From a virus, in the IMG/VR virus record IMGVR_UViG_3300010354_000321, positions 1 through 32,916 of that record: a stretch of DNA of 32,916 nucleotides, one strand, 5' to 3'. The notes under the pieces were generated by a model. It ran no database searches and was not told the DNA's origin. It was given only the letters and a program-made list of their open reading frames with translations. The position numbers and the translations under genes are program-made. This document shows, one piece after another, positions 1-6,209 of this stretch (position 1 is the stretch's first letter; each line of letters starts with the position of its first letter).

Positions 1-54
1 GCCATTGGAGAAATTCTCTCCGCATTGTCCAGTTACGAAAGTGGTCTTTCATGA
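1..54 (+). CDS. C-terminal end of an unidentified protein (partial)
   Basis: The frame is open from the first base and ends with TGA at 52-54, giving 17 residues (AIGEILSALSSYESGLS). The stop overlaps the next start as ATGA, the usual layout of translationally coupled phage genes. That is the main reason to believe this frame is coding. Too little is visible to assign a function. Confidence 0.5.
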   Translation, partial: AIGEILSALSSYESGLS

Positions 55-209
55 TTCTCGTAGATTTCTTCTCAGAAGATGCCTGCAAAGGCACTGAACT
101 GATTGAAGGCTGGTATTTCTACTCTGATAGCGATGATTCAATTATTGGAGGACCATTTGACAATGAAGAGGCCGCTCTCAAAGCGGCCTTTGATGGTTAT
201 GGCTGGTGA
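51..209 (+). CDS. Small acidic hypothetical protein, 52 aa
   Basis: This short ORF starts with an ATG that overlaps the upstream stop (ATGA) and ends at TGA 207-209. The product is acidic, with a central run rich in Asp and Ser and an aromatic end (GYGW). It has no signal peptide or membrane segment. The segment FDNEEAALKAAFDGYGW resembles the small single-domain proteins common in cyanophage accessory regions, but I do not recognise a family. Coupling to the upstream frame and an amino-acid make-up unlike random translation support it. No Shine-Dalgarno sequence is obvious. Confidence 0.6.
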   Translation: MILVDFFSEDACKGTELIEGWYFYSDSDDSIIGGPFDNEEAALKAAFDGYGW

Positions 210-213
210 AGAT

Positions 214-308
214 CCGGCTGGCTATGTATAGGAACCGGCTGGATGTGTATAAAGGGGCAAAGGGTCCGGCTAGCTCCGTATCTAGGGTCCGGCTAGGGGC
301 GTATCAGG
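214..308 (+). repeat. Four iterated ~20-bp CCGGCT repeats
   Basis: CCGGCT begins at 214, 235, 266 and 289. The four copies align as CCGGCTRG, then four to five variable bases, then GTAT, two to three bases, then AGG. Spacing is 21, 31 and 23 bp. They lie immediately after the stop of the 52-aa ORF. Tandem degenerate repeats with a conserved edge and core look like iterons or clustered protein-binding sites. The function is inference. Confidence 0.6.
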
Positions 309-337
309 GGGTGGTACAAATGTTCGCCTCCATGCGC

Positions 338-404
338 CTATGCGTGCAGCCGCATAGTACTGGTGTACTATAGTACAAACGTACTACCATGCCTCTATGC
401 GCAT
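338..404. repeat. Cluster of perfect inverted repeats
   Basis: CTATGCG (338-344) pairs with CGCATAG (351-357) over a 6-nt loop. GTACTATAGTAC (365-376) is a perfect 12-bp palindrome. ATGCGCAT (397-404) is a perfect 8-bp palindrome. The first and last elements share the ATGCG core. Three dyads within 67 bp suggests protein binding or cruciform/hairpin formation. Confidence 0.55.
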
Positions 405-614
405 ACAGACATATAAGCCGAGTTGATATAAAGAACTGTGCGCCATAGGATCCTCTTATCATTGCAGAATTGGCCCTGCTAAGTGGAGCAAACCGTGCGC
501 CGCCGTTTGTGACACTTAACTGCGCTGCCAGTAGGCTCCTCTTACTCTCGCGTGCCGATTCTTGTCTCTTACTGTTCAGCGCTAAATATAAATATTTCAG
601 ACTGTAACGGCCCT

Positions 615-830
615 GCCCGTTTGAGCCCGTGCCATGGTATGGGCGCCAATTGTTAAGGATTGTTTCAGCGGACGCCACAAGCGGCCGCGCCATGGTAGGC
701 CGTGAAATGTGAAGAATTGTTAAGCGGCTTGACCAATGGGGGCCATGCATGGTACGCGCGTGCGCGTTCCTTTCTATGTGAGCCCGTGGCATGGCAGCGT
801 GGCAGCAGCCCGTACCATGGCCCGGCCCGT
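615..830. repeat. GCCCGT / CCATGG iterated motifs
   Basis: GCCCGT occurs at 615, 625, 782, 808 and 825. CCATGG occurs at 632, 690 and 815. The longer string GAGCCCGT followed by a CATGG-like core appears near 624 and 780, and AATTGTTAAG appears near 649 and 714. The repetition is clear by eye; its meaning is not. Confidence 0.4.
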
Positions 831-956
831 AGCGTCAACGCAACGACGCGCCTAGGTGTGCGGAAATAAAATCGTCACAGCGTCCCTGGTCGTTGACTGC
901 CCGCCGCTTAATGTGCTCGTGGCGGAGCGATCCGCCGATTCTCTCGCTTTGATTCC

Positions 957-1112
957 ATGCCCGCTCTCTTCAAAGGCCTAGCCCTGTTCGGCGGCTCTCT
1001 CCTGCTTCTCTTTATCGCCTCGCTGGCTTCTGAGGATCAGCGCCATTTCGCAAGCTGCAAGGCTTCTGGCGCTTCCACAGATGCATGCCTGCTGCAGATC
1101 AGCGGCCGCTGA
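957..1112 (+). CDS. Small secreted or membrane-anchored protein, 51 aa
   Basis: ATG at 957 opens a 51-codon frame ending TGA 1110-1112. Residues 1-24 form a classic signal or anchor: one Lys near the start, then a run of Leu, Phe, Ile and Ala (GSLLLLFIASLA). The short remainder has two cysteines (C34, C44) and ends QISGR. A hydrophobic N-terminus followed by a Cys-x9-Cys tail is typical of small envelope-directed phage proteins, so I take it as real although it is short and lacks a clear ribosome-binding site. It overlaps the earliest possible start of the downstream gene, which argues for the later start there. The role is unknown. Confidence 0.55.
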   Translation: MPALFKGLALFGGSLLLLFIASLASEDQRHFASCKASGASTDACLLQISGR

Positions 1113-1152
1113 TTCTCTCCTGTTCTCCAATCTCTTCTCTTCATTTCCAACA

Positions 1153-2040
1153 ATGGCAGTTCTCAACGCTCGCGCTCCCTACCCTCGCGATCTGCAGGCC
1201 CTTAAGAAAGGCTACGCGATCGACCACACTAGCCTTCTCTCAGTCAATCCCAAGACTGAGAAGAGCGAAGTTCAGACCTACATCCTACACTTAGCGCCTG
1301 CCAATACTTCTGGCGTTAATGTTTGCCCTGCCGCCAAGAATTGCGCCAAAGTTTGTTTACATTTCGCTGGCAATCCTGTCTACATGCAAGCCAAACAGGA
1401 GGCAAGAATCCGCCGAACCTTAGCCTTTACCATGCAAAGAGAAGCCTTCTGTAAGATGCTTGTTTGTGCAATTCTGGCCAAGCTTGCCAAACACCAAGGA
1501 GAGAGAATCGCAGTCAGGCTAAACGGAACTTCTGACATTGTTTGGGAGAGCGTAGACTTTACAGTCTGCCCTGAATTCTTCACATATTGCCGCGTTAAGT
1601 TCGGCATTGAGCTCCCCTTGGGCAAGCGTAATATATTTGAGCTCTTTAATTACATTGGCGCGAATATTGTCTTTTATGACTACACCAAGCTTAAGCGCAA
1701 CTGGGCAGAATGCAAGCGCTTAGGCTATCACCTAACTTTTAGCTTTGATGGATGGGACAATCCCGCCAACTTAAAGACTGCAGCGGATGCACTCCGCCAT
1801 GGCGTCAACATTGCGGCCGCTTTTAATCTTAAGCGGGGCCAATCCTTGCCGCAAACCGTCAACCTTTCTAAGCTGTTTCCGGCTGCCAATGGCGAACCAG
1901 TGCCCTTTATCGTCCGAGATGGCGACCTGTCAGACTTCAGGCCTGCCGACCCTTGCCTCTCTATCATCGGGCTGCGCTTCAAACTGCCTCACGGTCTGAG
2001 CTTCTCAGAAGCTGAGCGCCAAGCCTTCTGTATTGCCTGA
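1153..2040 (+). CDS. GP88-family protein
   Basis: From ATG 1153 the product is 295 aa. It matches, as I remember the family, the conserved blocks of the phage GP88 domain. These are a cysteine cluster CPAAKNCAKVC (C58, C64, C68), an Arg-rich helix, VRLNGTSDIVWE (121-132), FYDYTK (174-179) and YHLTFSFDGWDN (192-203). The family occurs in many tailed phages and has no settled function. The three clustered cysteines followed by alternating strand/helix blocks suggest a metal- or Fe-S-binding barrel, which is inference. An in-frame ATG at 1081 would add 24 residues overlapping the 51-aa ORF, so 1153 is preferred. No Shine-Dalgarno sequence is evident at either start. Confidence 0.7.
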   Translation: MAVLNARAPYPRDLQALKKGYAIDHTSLLSVNPKTEKSEVQTYILHLAPANTSGVNVCPAAKNCAKVCLHFAGNPVYMQAKQEARIRRTLAFTMQREAFCKMLVCAILAKLAKHQGERIAVRLNGTSDIVWESVDFTVCPEFFTYCRVKFGIELPLGKRNIFELFNYIGANIVFYDYTKLKRNWAECKRLGYHLTFSFDGWDNPANLKTAADALRHGVNIAAAFNLKRGQSLPQTVNLSKLFPAANGEPVPFIVRDGDLSDFRPADPCLSIIGLRFKLPHGLSFSEAERQAFCIA

Positions 2041-2149
2041 GGCTCTGCCATGCATTCTCTCCTGGCCCACGCTTGCTATCGGGCGCCCGCTTGGGCGTTC
2101 TACTGGTTCCCTCGCCCTGCCCGTCTCGCTGCCCTTGAGCTTCTCCGTT

Positions 2150-2353
2150 ATGAAACACGCCTACTCTGTTATGAAATTAAAAGCCGGAAGCGTTAGAGCT
2201 TCAGACGCTGCCATGGCCGATCAGTTGGCCGGGATTCTCTCAGGCTATGCCGAACGATGGGCAGCCGATGAACTGAGAAGAGAAGCCATCCGTCAGGGGC
2301 GCTTAAAGGCTCCCGAGCCTGCCCGCCAATGGGAGATTAGCGACCGTCACTAA
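2150..2353 (+). CDS. Small hypothetical protein, 67 aa
   Basis: The frame is open from 2033, but the part before 2150 reads as a poor translation overlapping the GP88 gene. ATG 2150 (or 2171) is the likely start. The product is basic and helical, with a charged segment around YAERWAADELRREAIRQGRL. The gene ends 21 bp before a strong terminator hairpin, which fits the end of an operon containing the GP88 gene. The bases before the two candidate ATGs are similar (TCCGTTATGAAA and TCTGTTATGAAA), a short local duplication. No family is recognised. Confidence 0.5.
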   Translation: MKHAYSVMKLKAGSVRASDAAMADQLAGILSGYAERWAADELRREAIRQGRLKAPEPARQWEISDRH

Positions 2354-2374
2354 GAGCCCCTTCTAGCCTCTCCT

Positions 2375-2397
2375 GGCCCCTTCTAGGGGCCTTTCTT
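2375..2397 (+). terminator. Rho-independent terminator
   Basis: GGCCCC (2375-2380), 5-nt loop, GGGGCC (2386-2391), then TTTCTT. It closes the accessory gene group that ends at 2353. Confidence 0.75.
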
Positions 2398-2467
2398 ATG
2401 TGGCAGGGTGGCAGGGGCCTGGCTGGCTGATTCTTAGGCTGAGACTGAGAAGAGACAAGACAAAGGG

Positions 2468-2518
2468 ATTAGAAATCTAATTTCGTAGCATTCTGCGTTT
2501 TTGATACGATTTCGTATC
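2468..2518. promoter_or_regulatory. Operator-like dyads
   Basis: ATTAGA-AA-TCTAAT (2468-2481) and GATACGA-TT-TCGTATC (2503-2518) are perfect inverted repeats with 2-bp centres, 21 bp apart. Each is linked to an ATTTCGTA string. The right edge of the second dyad, CGTATCGTAAA, recurs exactly at 3194-3204. Short perfect dyads with AT-rich centres are typical sites for dimeric repressors. The binder is unknown. Confidence 0.5.
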
Positions 2519-2797
2519 GTAAACTTTTGCAACTTTTACTTGATTTCTGCCGCAATTCTTGCGAGGCTAGTTATAGCCACAGAGCAGTAACCTGGGGGTT
2601 TTTTGACTTTTCGCTGCGGTATCCCCCTAAAAAACACGCGCCATTTTTCATTTCCCCAATACCAAATACGGCCTTATTAGCCATGTTTCCCTTGTGCAAG
2701 GCTCGTGACGATGCGAGGGAAAGCTGAGCTGCCCCTGGCCGAAAGCAAGACAGGCCGAAGGCATGTCGCAGCTTGAGGCCATGGCCGAAAGCTCTAG

Positions 2798-2929
2798 CCA
2801 GTGGTACTAGCTAGTAGTACTGGCTGATTAATGAAGACGGCCTCAAAGCCGTCTGAATGAAGCCCAATCATTGGCATGGGCTTTGCATTGTTTTTCTCAT
2901 GCCAGAAGGCGGCTCCTCGAAGAGCCGCC
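2798..2929. repeat. Row of inverted repeats / hairpins
   Basis: CCAGT-GG-TACTAGCTAGTA-GT-ACTGG (2798-2823) is a near-perfect 26-bp palindrome with a perfect 12-bp core. It is followed by AGACGGC/GCCGTCT (2835-2841 with 2848-2854), AAGCCCA/TGGGCTT (2860-2866 with 2877-2883, then a T-rich tract) and GGCGGCTC/GAGCCGCC (2908-2915 with 2922-2929). The third could terminate rightward transcription. Together they look like processed or structured transcript rather than plain spacer. Confidence 0.5.
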
Positions 2930-3026
2930 GAGCCTGATAGTTCCATTGATTTTCTTTTTTCTGCTTGCCTTCTGGCTGCAAGCACTATTTCCCCTTCTCT
3001 CTCGCAGGTGAGATAGTCCTGGCAGT

Positions 3027-3144
3027 AGCCGCTGTGTGAGTCGTTCGCCTTGAGGGCTCACTCACCATGGGCTGCGGCTTAAAGAAGGAAGATCACTGGG
3101 CTGGATGGACCGCCCTTGAGGGGCTGTAGCAAGCGTGATCTTCC
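3027..3144 (+). ncRNA. Candidate structured RNA (unclassified)
   Basis: Two adjacent folds are visible. AGCCGC (3027-3032) pairs with GCGGCT (3074-3079) and encloses GTGAG (3036-3040) pairing with CTCAC (3057-3061 or 3061-3065), plus an inner GCC/GGC. Then GGAAGATCAC (3087-3096) pairs perfectly with GTGATCTTCC (3135-3144) and encloses GCCC-TTGAG-GGGC. The strand is uncertain because stems are symmetric. I compared it from memory with tRNA, tmRNA and the glutamine riboswitch and it fits none. It may be a new small RNA or only two unrelated hairpins. Confidence 0.35.
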
Positions 3145-3421
3145 GAGCCTGGCTTGAAGGCCTGGCAGGTTGTAAGCGGCTGCTGCGCATATGCGTATCG
3201 TAAATGGTGTGTCAATAGCTGTCAAGGGCTTTTTTGAAGAAATTTGGCTCGTAGTGATACAAAACCAATATTTTCTTAATAGTTTCTTCAGCTTTTAGGG
3301 GCAAAAGGGCGATTGTGTAGCAAAGATTGCGCAATGGCTAAGAAATTGTTAGAAACCAGGCATAGTTCAAGACAGTTGTGCCCATGCGGAGTAGCGTGAT
3401 TAAATAGCTTGCAAATTTGCC

Positions 3422-3613
3422 ATGTTTGGACTTCCAGAGCGGCAGCCATTCATGATGGGACCATATAAACTATGGCCATGTTTCAGCAAGCCTGAATTCG
3501 CCTGGTTTGCCGCCATCCATGGCAAGCCCCACTACTTCCGCACGTTGAACGAGGCCAAGCTTTTTATTAAGGATTTGCTTACAGTTGAGGACGATGAAGG
3601 ACTCTGCGACTAG
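3422..3613 (+). CDS. Small hypothetical protein, 63 aa
   Basis: The ORF runs from ATG 3422 to TAG 3611-3613 and ends 24 bp before the terminator that precedes nrdA. The product is aromatic-rich with the pattern WFAAIHGKPHYFRTLNEAKL and an acidic tail. It reads like a small one-domain phage protein with a helix after a turn. No family is recognised. An AT-rich string (ATTAAAT, 3399-3405) about 20 bp upstream could be a -10 element. No clear ribosome-binding site is present. Confidence 0.55.
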   Translation: MFGLPERQPFMMGPYKLWPCFSKPEFAWFAAIHGKPHYFRTLNEAKLFIKDLLTVEDDEGLCD

Positions 3614-3637
3614 CTAGGCTTTCCCAGTTAAATCCAG

Positions 3638-3660
3638 GCCCGCCACTGGCGGGCTTTGTT
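3638..3660 (+). terminator. Terminator/attenuator hairpin just before nrdA
   Basis: GCCCGCC (3638-3644), ACT loop, GGCGGGC (3648-3654), then TTTGTT. It ends 11 bp before the nrdA ATG. It either terminates the preceding small gene or acts as an attenuator/mRNA 5' hairpin for nrdA. Confidence 0.7.
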
Positions 3661-3665
3661 GTCAA

Positions 3666-5099
3666 ATGGTCTCTCTCAAAGAACAAGCAAAATGTGAAAA
3701 AATTGCCCGCACTGGGCGCGTGCAATCTTGGCTCGACGACCCTGAAGGTCGTCTCCCCGTGAGCTGCACCGTTTTCAAAGTATTAGACAGCATGGAGGGA
3801 GAAGATGGCATTGAACAAAGCTGGCGTTTTGCTAGCCACGGCTTGCGCAATGGTGCGGGGGTCGCTGTTCATCTTTCTGCTTTGCGCCCGAGGGGTCATG
3901 AAAATGGCAAAGGCTTGGTTGCTTCAGGCCCGGTGAGCTTTGGCAAGATTTACAGCTCCCTCAATGAAATTCTCCGCAGGGGCGGCAAATACAAAAATGG
4001 TGCAATTGTTTTGCATTGCGACTATCTGCATGAAGATGCTCTTGAGTTTGTCAATGCATCACGAGCAGAACTTCCTTGGGTGAAGCGTTGCTTGAATGTG
4101 GACAAGCATTTCTTTGCCAATGCATCGCAAGAGCTGATTGATGCTTCGCTGCAAGCCATTTCTGCTGGTGATTTATGGCTCAATAAAATGCGCTACAACG
4201 ACAAGGGCGAGCGCATCTATGCCAATGTTTGTCTCGAAATTTATCTTCCGCATCGTGGCACTTGCCTTTTGCAGCATGTGAATGCTGGCGCTTGCGACAT
4301 TGATGAAATTGAAGGGGCCTTTGTCGAGGGCATGACGCAATTGTGCGAGCTGCATGGCCGCACTGGCGTGGGCGATTCTGGCGAATATTTGCCTCCTTCC
4401 ATTGACCGTCAAGTGGGGCTCGGCCTTTTGGGCCTCGCCAATTTCCTCAGCATTCACGACATTTCGTATGCTGAATTTGGACAAGCTCTCAAGGCAGTGA
4501 ACAATGGCAGTCCGCATGAGCCGACGCAGGCCTATAAAGCGGCCATGGCATTTTTCAAAGGCATGCAAGCCGCAGCGGAAGTGGCACGAGCAGCCGAAAT
4601 GGACCGTGCTTTCACAATTGCTCCCACTGCATCGTGCTCCTATCGCTATTTGGACAAGCGAGGCTTCACGACTACGCCTGAAATTGCTCCGCCCATTGCA
4701 AGGGAAGTGGACAGGGATTCGGGCACATTGGGCGTGGAAAGCTTTGATTATGGGCCGGTTGAAACTGCAGCAGAAGTGGGCTGGGAAGCGTACAAGCTTG
4801 TAGCAGACGAGCTAGTACTGATGTATCAAAACACTGGCTTGTTCCATGGCTATAGCTTCAATTCTTGGAGCGATGTTGTTGGTTACGACGAAGCGTTCTT
4901 GAAGGATTGGCTAGAATCTCCTCAGACAAGCCTCTATTACAGCCTGCAAGTCCTGCCTGACACTCAGCGCAAGGACGATGCATTCGCTGCATTGGACGAC
5001 GATTTCAAGAGCATGTTTGGGCTGGATGATGCCGAGCCCGATCAGGCTTCTGCGTCTTGCTCCCTAGAGGCTGGTTTCTGCTCAGCCTGCGCTGAATAA
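3666..5099 (+). CDS. nrdA: Ribonucleotide reductase large (alpha) subunit, compact class I
   Basis: The 477-aa product reduces ribonucleoside diphosphates to dNDPs for phage DNA synthesis. Visible active-site residues are the redox cysteine in LPVSCTVF (C34), the catalytic NVCLE block (N187, C189, E191) and the second redox cysteine C200. A tyrosine pair near the end (YY 424-425) is the class I radical-transfer dyad. The C-terminal tail carries CSAC (472-475), which re-reduces the site. The protein is much shorter than cellular NrdA (about 750 aa) and lacks the N-terminal ATP-cone, matching the short Cyano-SP type reported from cyanopodo- and cyanosiphoviruses and once misannotated as class II. 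nrdB follows after a terminator-like hairpin. Confidence 0.9.
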   Translation: MVSLKEQAKCEKIARTGRVQSWLDDPEGRLPVSCTVFKVLDSMEGEDGIEQSWRFASHGLRNGAGVAVHLSALRPRGHENGKGLVASGPVSFGKIYSSLNEILRRGGKYKNGAIVLHCDYLHEDALEFVNASRAELPWVKRCLNVDKHFFANASQELIDASLQAISAGDLWLNKMRYNDKGERIYANVCLEIYLPHRGTCLLQHVNAGACDIDEIEGAFVEGMTQLCELHGRTGVGDSGEYLPPSIDRQVGLGLLGLANFLSIHDISYAEFGQALKAVNNGSPHEPTQAYKAAMAFFKGMQAAAEVARAAEMDRAFTIAPTASCSYRYLDKRGFTTTPEIAPPIAREVDRDSGTLGVESFDYGPVETAAEVGWEAYKLVADELVLMYQNTGLFHGYSFNSWSDVVGYDEAFLKDWLESPQTSLYYSLQVLPDTQRKDDAFAALDDDFKSMFGLDDAEPDQASASCSLEAGFCSACAE

Positions 5100-5107
5100 A
5101 AAAAGAA

Positions 5108-5129
5108 GGGGGCCTGATGGCCCCCTTTT
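5108..5129. terminator. Strong, possibly bidirectional terminator between nrdA and nrdB
   Basis: GGGGGCC (5108-5114), TGAT loop, GGCCCCC (5119-5125), TTTT on the plus strand. The upstream A-rich run (5097-5104) would give a U-tract on the minus strand as well. It lies 9 bp after the nrdA stop and 31 bp before the nrdB ATG, so it probably limits read-through between the two subunits. Confidence 0.8.
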
Positions 5130-5160
5130 GATCCTCACACCATCGAACCATAGTCGAGCA

Positions 5161-5907
5161 ATGAGCACCGCTGTCGAAAAGAGCCCCTATCTCAACATGA
5201 TCCAGAAGAAGCGGCCTTGGCAGGCCGTTGCCGTGGATAAAGGCGTGGTGGTTGAAGGCAGCGAAGAGACGCTGCGCCTTCTGCTTGCATTGCGCCATCT
5301 GGAACTGCCCGTTAAGGACTTCCTGGAGCAGGGCCTTGAGCGTGATCTGCCTTCCACGCCTGGAGTGGTGGAAGCCCTGCGCCACAACCAGCAGGACGAA
5401 GAGCGACATGACCAGGCATTGAACTATGTGGCTGCTGCCCATGGCACTGATGCCAAGGCTGAAGCGGAAGTACTGAACATCTTGAAGGCATGGGACGAGC
5501 ATCCCGCCCATCCCATCCTTAAAGCTTCAGTGCTGGAGCGCAGCATTTTCTTTGTGGTGCTGCCGTTCTTCCGTTTCAATGGTGACATGGGCATCCGCAC
5601 AGTGGCTGCTGACATCTCGAGGGATGAAATTAGCCATGTGGGCATCCATTCTTTAGTCTCAAAAGAGCTTGGTGAGACTGCAGGGCAAAGCTTGAACAAG
5701 CTGCGCCGTGCTACGGCGCTTTGGGCCTTCGACAAGCTTTCTCGCAATGACAACAAATGGCTGGATAAAGATTTCTGGCTGCGTCAAAGCGACAATTTGT
5801 TTGAGCGGGGCAAGGCAGAAGAACTGGCCGACACGCAACGCAGCAGAATGCCAGCGTTTTTCGAGGCCTCGAATATTAATTTGCCCAGCTACGGAAAGGC
5901 TGCTTAA
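5161..5907 (+). CDS. nrdB: Ribonucleotide reductase small (beta) subunit
   Basis: The 248-aa product is a ferritin-like helical protein that supplies the radical or oxidant to NrdA. Metal-ligand motifs are E80-x2-H83 (DEERH) and E156-x2-H159 (DEISH), with E127 (LERS) and probably E48 as the other carboxylates. The residue four after H83, where Escherichia coli NrdB has the radical tyrosine Y122, is L87; a tyrosine (Y89) lies two residues further on. So a standard tyrosyl radical is unlikely and another metal-based chemistry is implied. ATG 5161 is chosen because the earlier in-frame ATG (5128) abuts the terminator. A terminator follows the gene. Confidence 0.9.
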   Translation: MSTAVEKSPYLNMIQKKRPWQAVAVDKGVVVEGSEETLRLLLALRHLELPVKDFLEQGLERDLPSTPGVVEALRHNQQDEERHDQALNYVAAAHGTDAKAEAEVLNILKAWDEHPAHPILKASVLERSIFFVVLPFFRFNGDMGIRTVAADISRDEISHVGIHSLVSKELGETAGQSLNKLRRATALWAFDKLSRNDNKWLDKDFWLRQSDNLFERGKAEELADTQRSRMPAFFEASNINLPSYGKAA

Positions 5908-5934
5908 TTAATTCTTAAAAAAGGCATCTTGAAG

Positions 5935-5962
5935 AGCGACGGTCTTAGAACCGTCGCTTTTT
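5935..5962 (+). terminator. Rho-independent terminator after nrdB
   Basis: AGCGACGGT (5935-5943), 6-nt loop, ACCGTCGCT (5950-5958), T-run to 5962. The 9-bp perfect stem closes the RNR unit. Confidence 0.85.
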
Positions 5963-6005
5963 AATGCTCATGAGAATACAATGAGGGAAAAGGCTTGGAT
6001 GGTGC

Positions 6006-6209
6006 ATGAACGAACGACGCACCTTCAACACACCATTGCGTGAGCCCCTCAATCCAATCATCCATCGCTTGTTGCAAGCAGTGGATTGGCACAACTGTCA
6101 ATATTTCAAAGACGGCAATTTATGGCACTTAGAAAAGGCTACGATCATTAGACAATATGTGGCTGAGCTTAAGGATTGGGTGCATGAGCAGGAGAAAAAC
6201 GGCTTTTAG
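6006..6209 (+). CDS. Small hypothetical protein, 67 aa
   Basis: ATG 6006 opens a 67-codon frame. The product is mostly helical, with many aromatic and charged residues (LLQAVDWHNCQYF, then YVAELKDWVHEQEKNGF). It resembles small soluble cyanophage proteins. No family is recognised and no membrane segment is present. It lies alone between the nrdB terminator and a small membrane-protein ORF that overlaps its 3' end. Confidence 0.55.
   Translation: MNERRTFNTPLREPLNPIIHRLLQAVDWHNCQYFKDGNLWHLEKATIIRQYVAELKDWVHEQEKNGF

Larger units (their letters stand above)
210..956. other. Non-coding block rich in repeats and palindromes
   Basis: I see no convincing gene in these 747 bases. The block contains four tandem CCGGCT-type repeats (214-308), a cluster of perfect palindromes (338-404) and a GCCCGT/CCATGG-rich stretch (615-830). 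A 162-codon minus-strand frame at 304-792 and a 49-codon plus frame from 224 are open, but their translations look like low-information by-products of the repeats. The block could be a control region or replication origin; nothing in the sequence decides between these. Confidence 0.5.
2354..3421. other. 1.07-kb gene-free, structure-rich region
   Basis: After the terminator there is no convincing gene until 3422. Open frames at 2527-2727 (TTG start) and 2794-2985 (minus) have translations without family character. The region holds two operator-like dyads, a 26-bp near-palindrome, several GC-rich hairpins, a repeated GGCCGAARGC motif (2737, 2753, 2783) and a shared 11-mer CGTATCGTAAA (2513 and 3194). 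It is a good candidate for early-gene control and for a structured RNA. Confidence 0.5.

Noticed and set aside
224-373. 49-codon plus frame through the CCGGCT repeats
   Set aside because: It is a by-product of the repeats and has no family character or start signal.
304-792. 162-codon minus-strand frame in the non-coding block
   Set aside because: Its translation is rich in Arg, His, Ser and Thr without any motif, follows the repeats and palindromes, and has no ribosome-binding site or neighbouring co-directional gene.
2527-2985. Short frames at 2527-2727 (+) and 2794-2985 (-)
   Set aside because: One starts with TTG, neither has a ribosome-binding site or motif, and both run through hairpins and palindromes.
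3000-3220. tRNA, tmRNA or glutamine riboswitch
   Set aside because: No acceptor/T-arm arrangement or GTTC-A T-loop is found, and the conserved GGAAGTARGG-type core of the glutamine riboswitch is absent.
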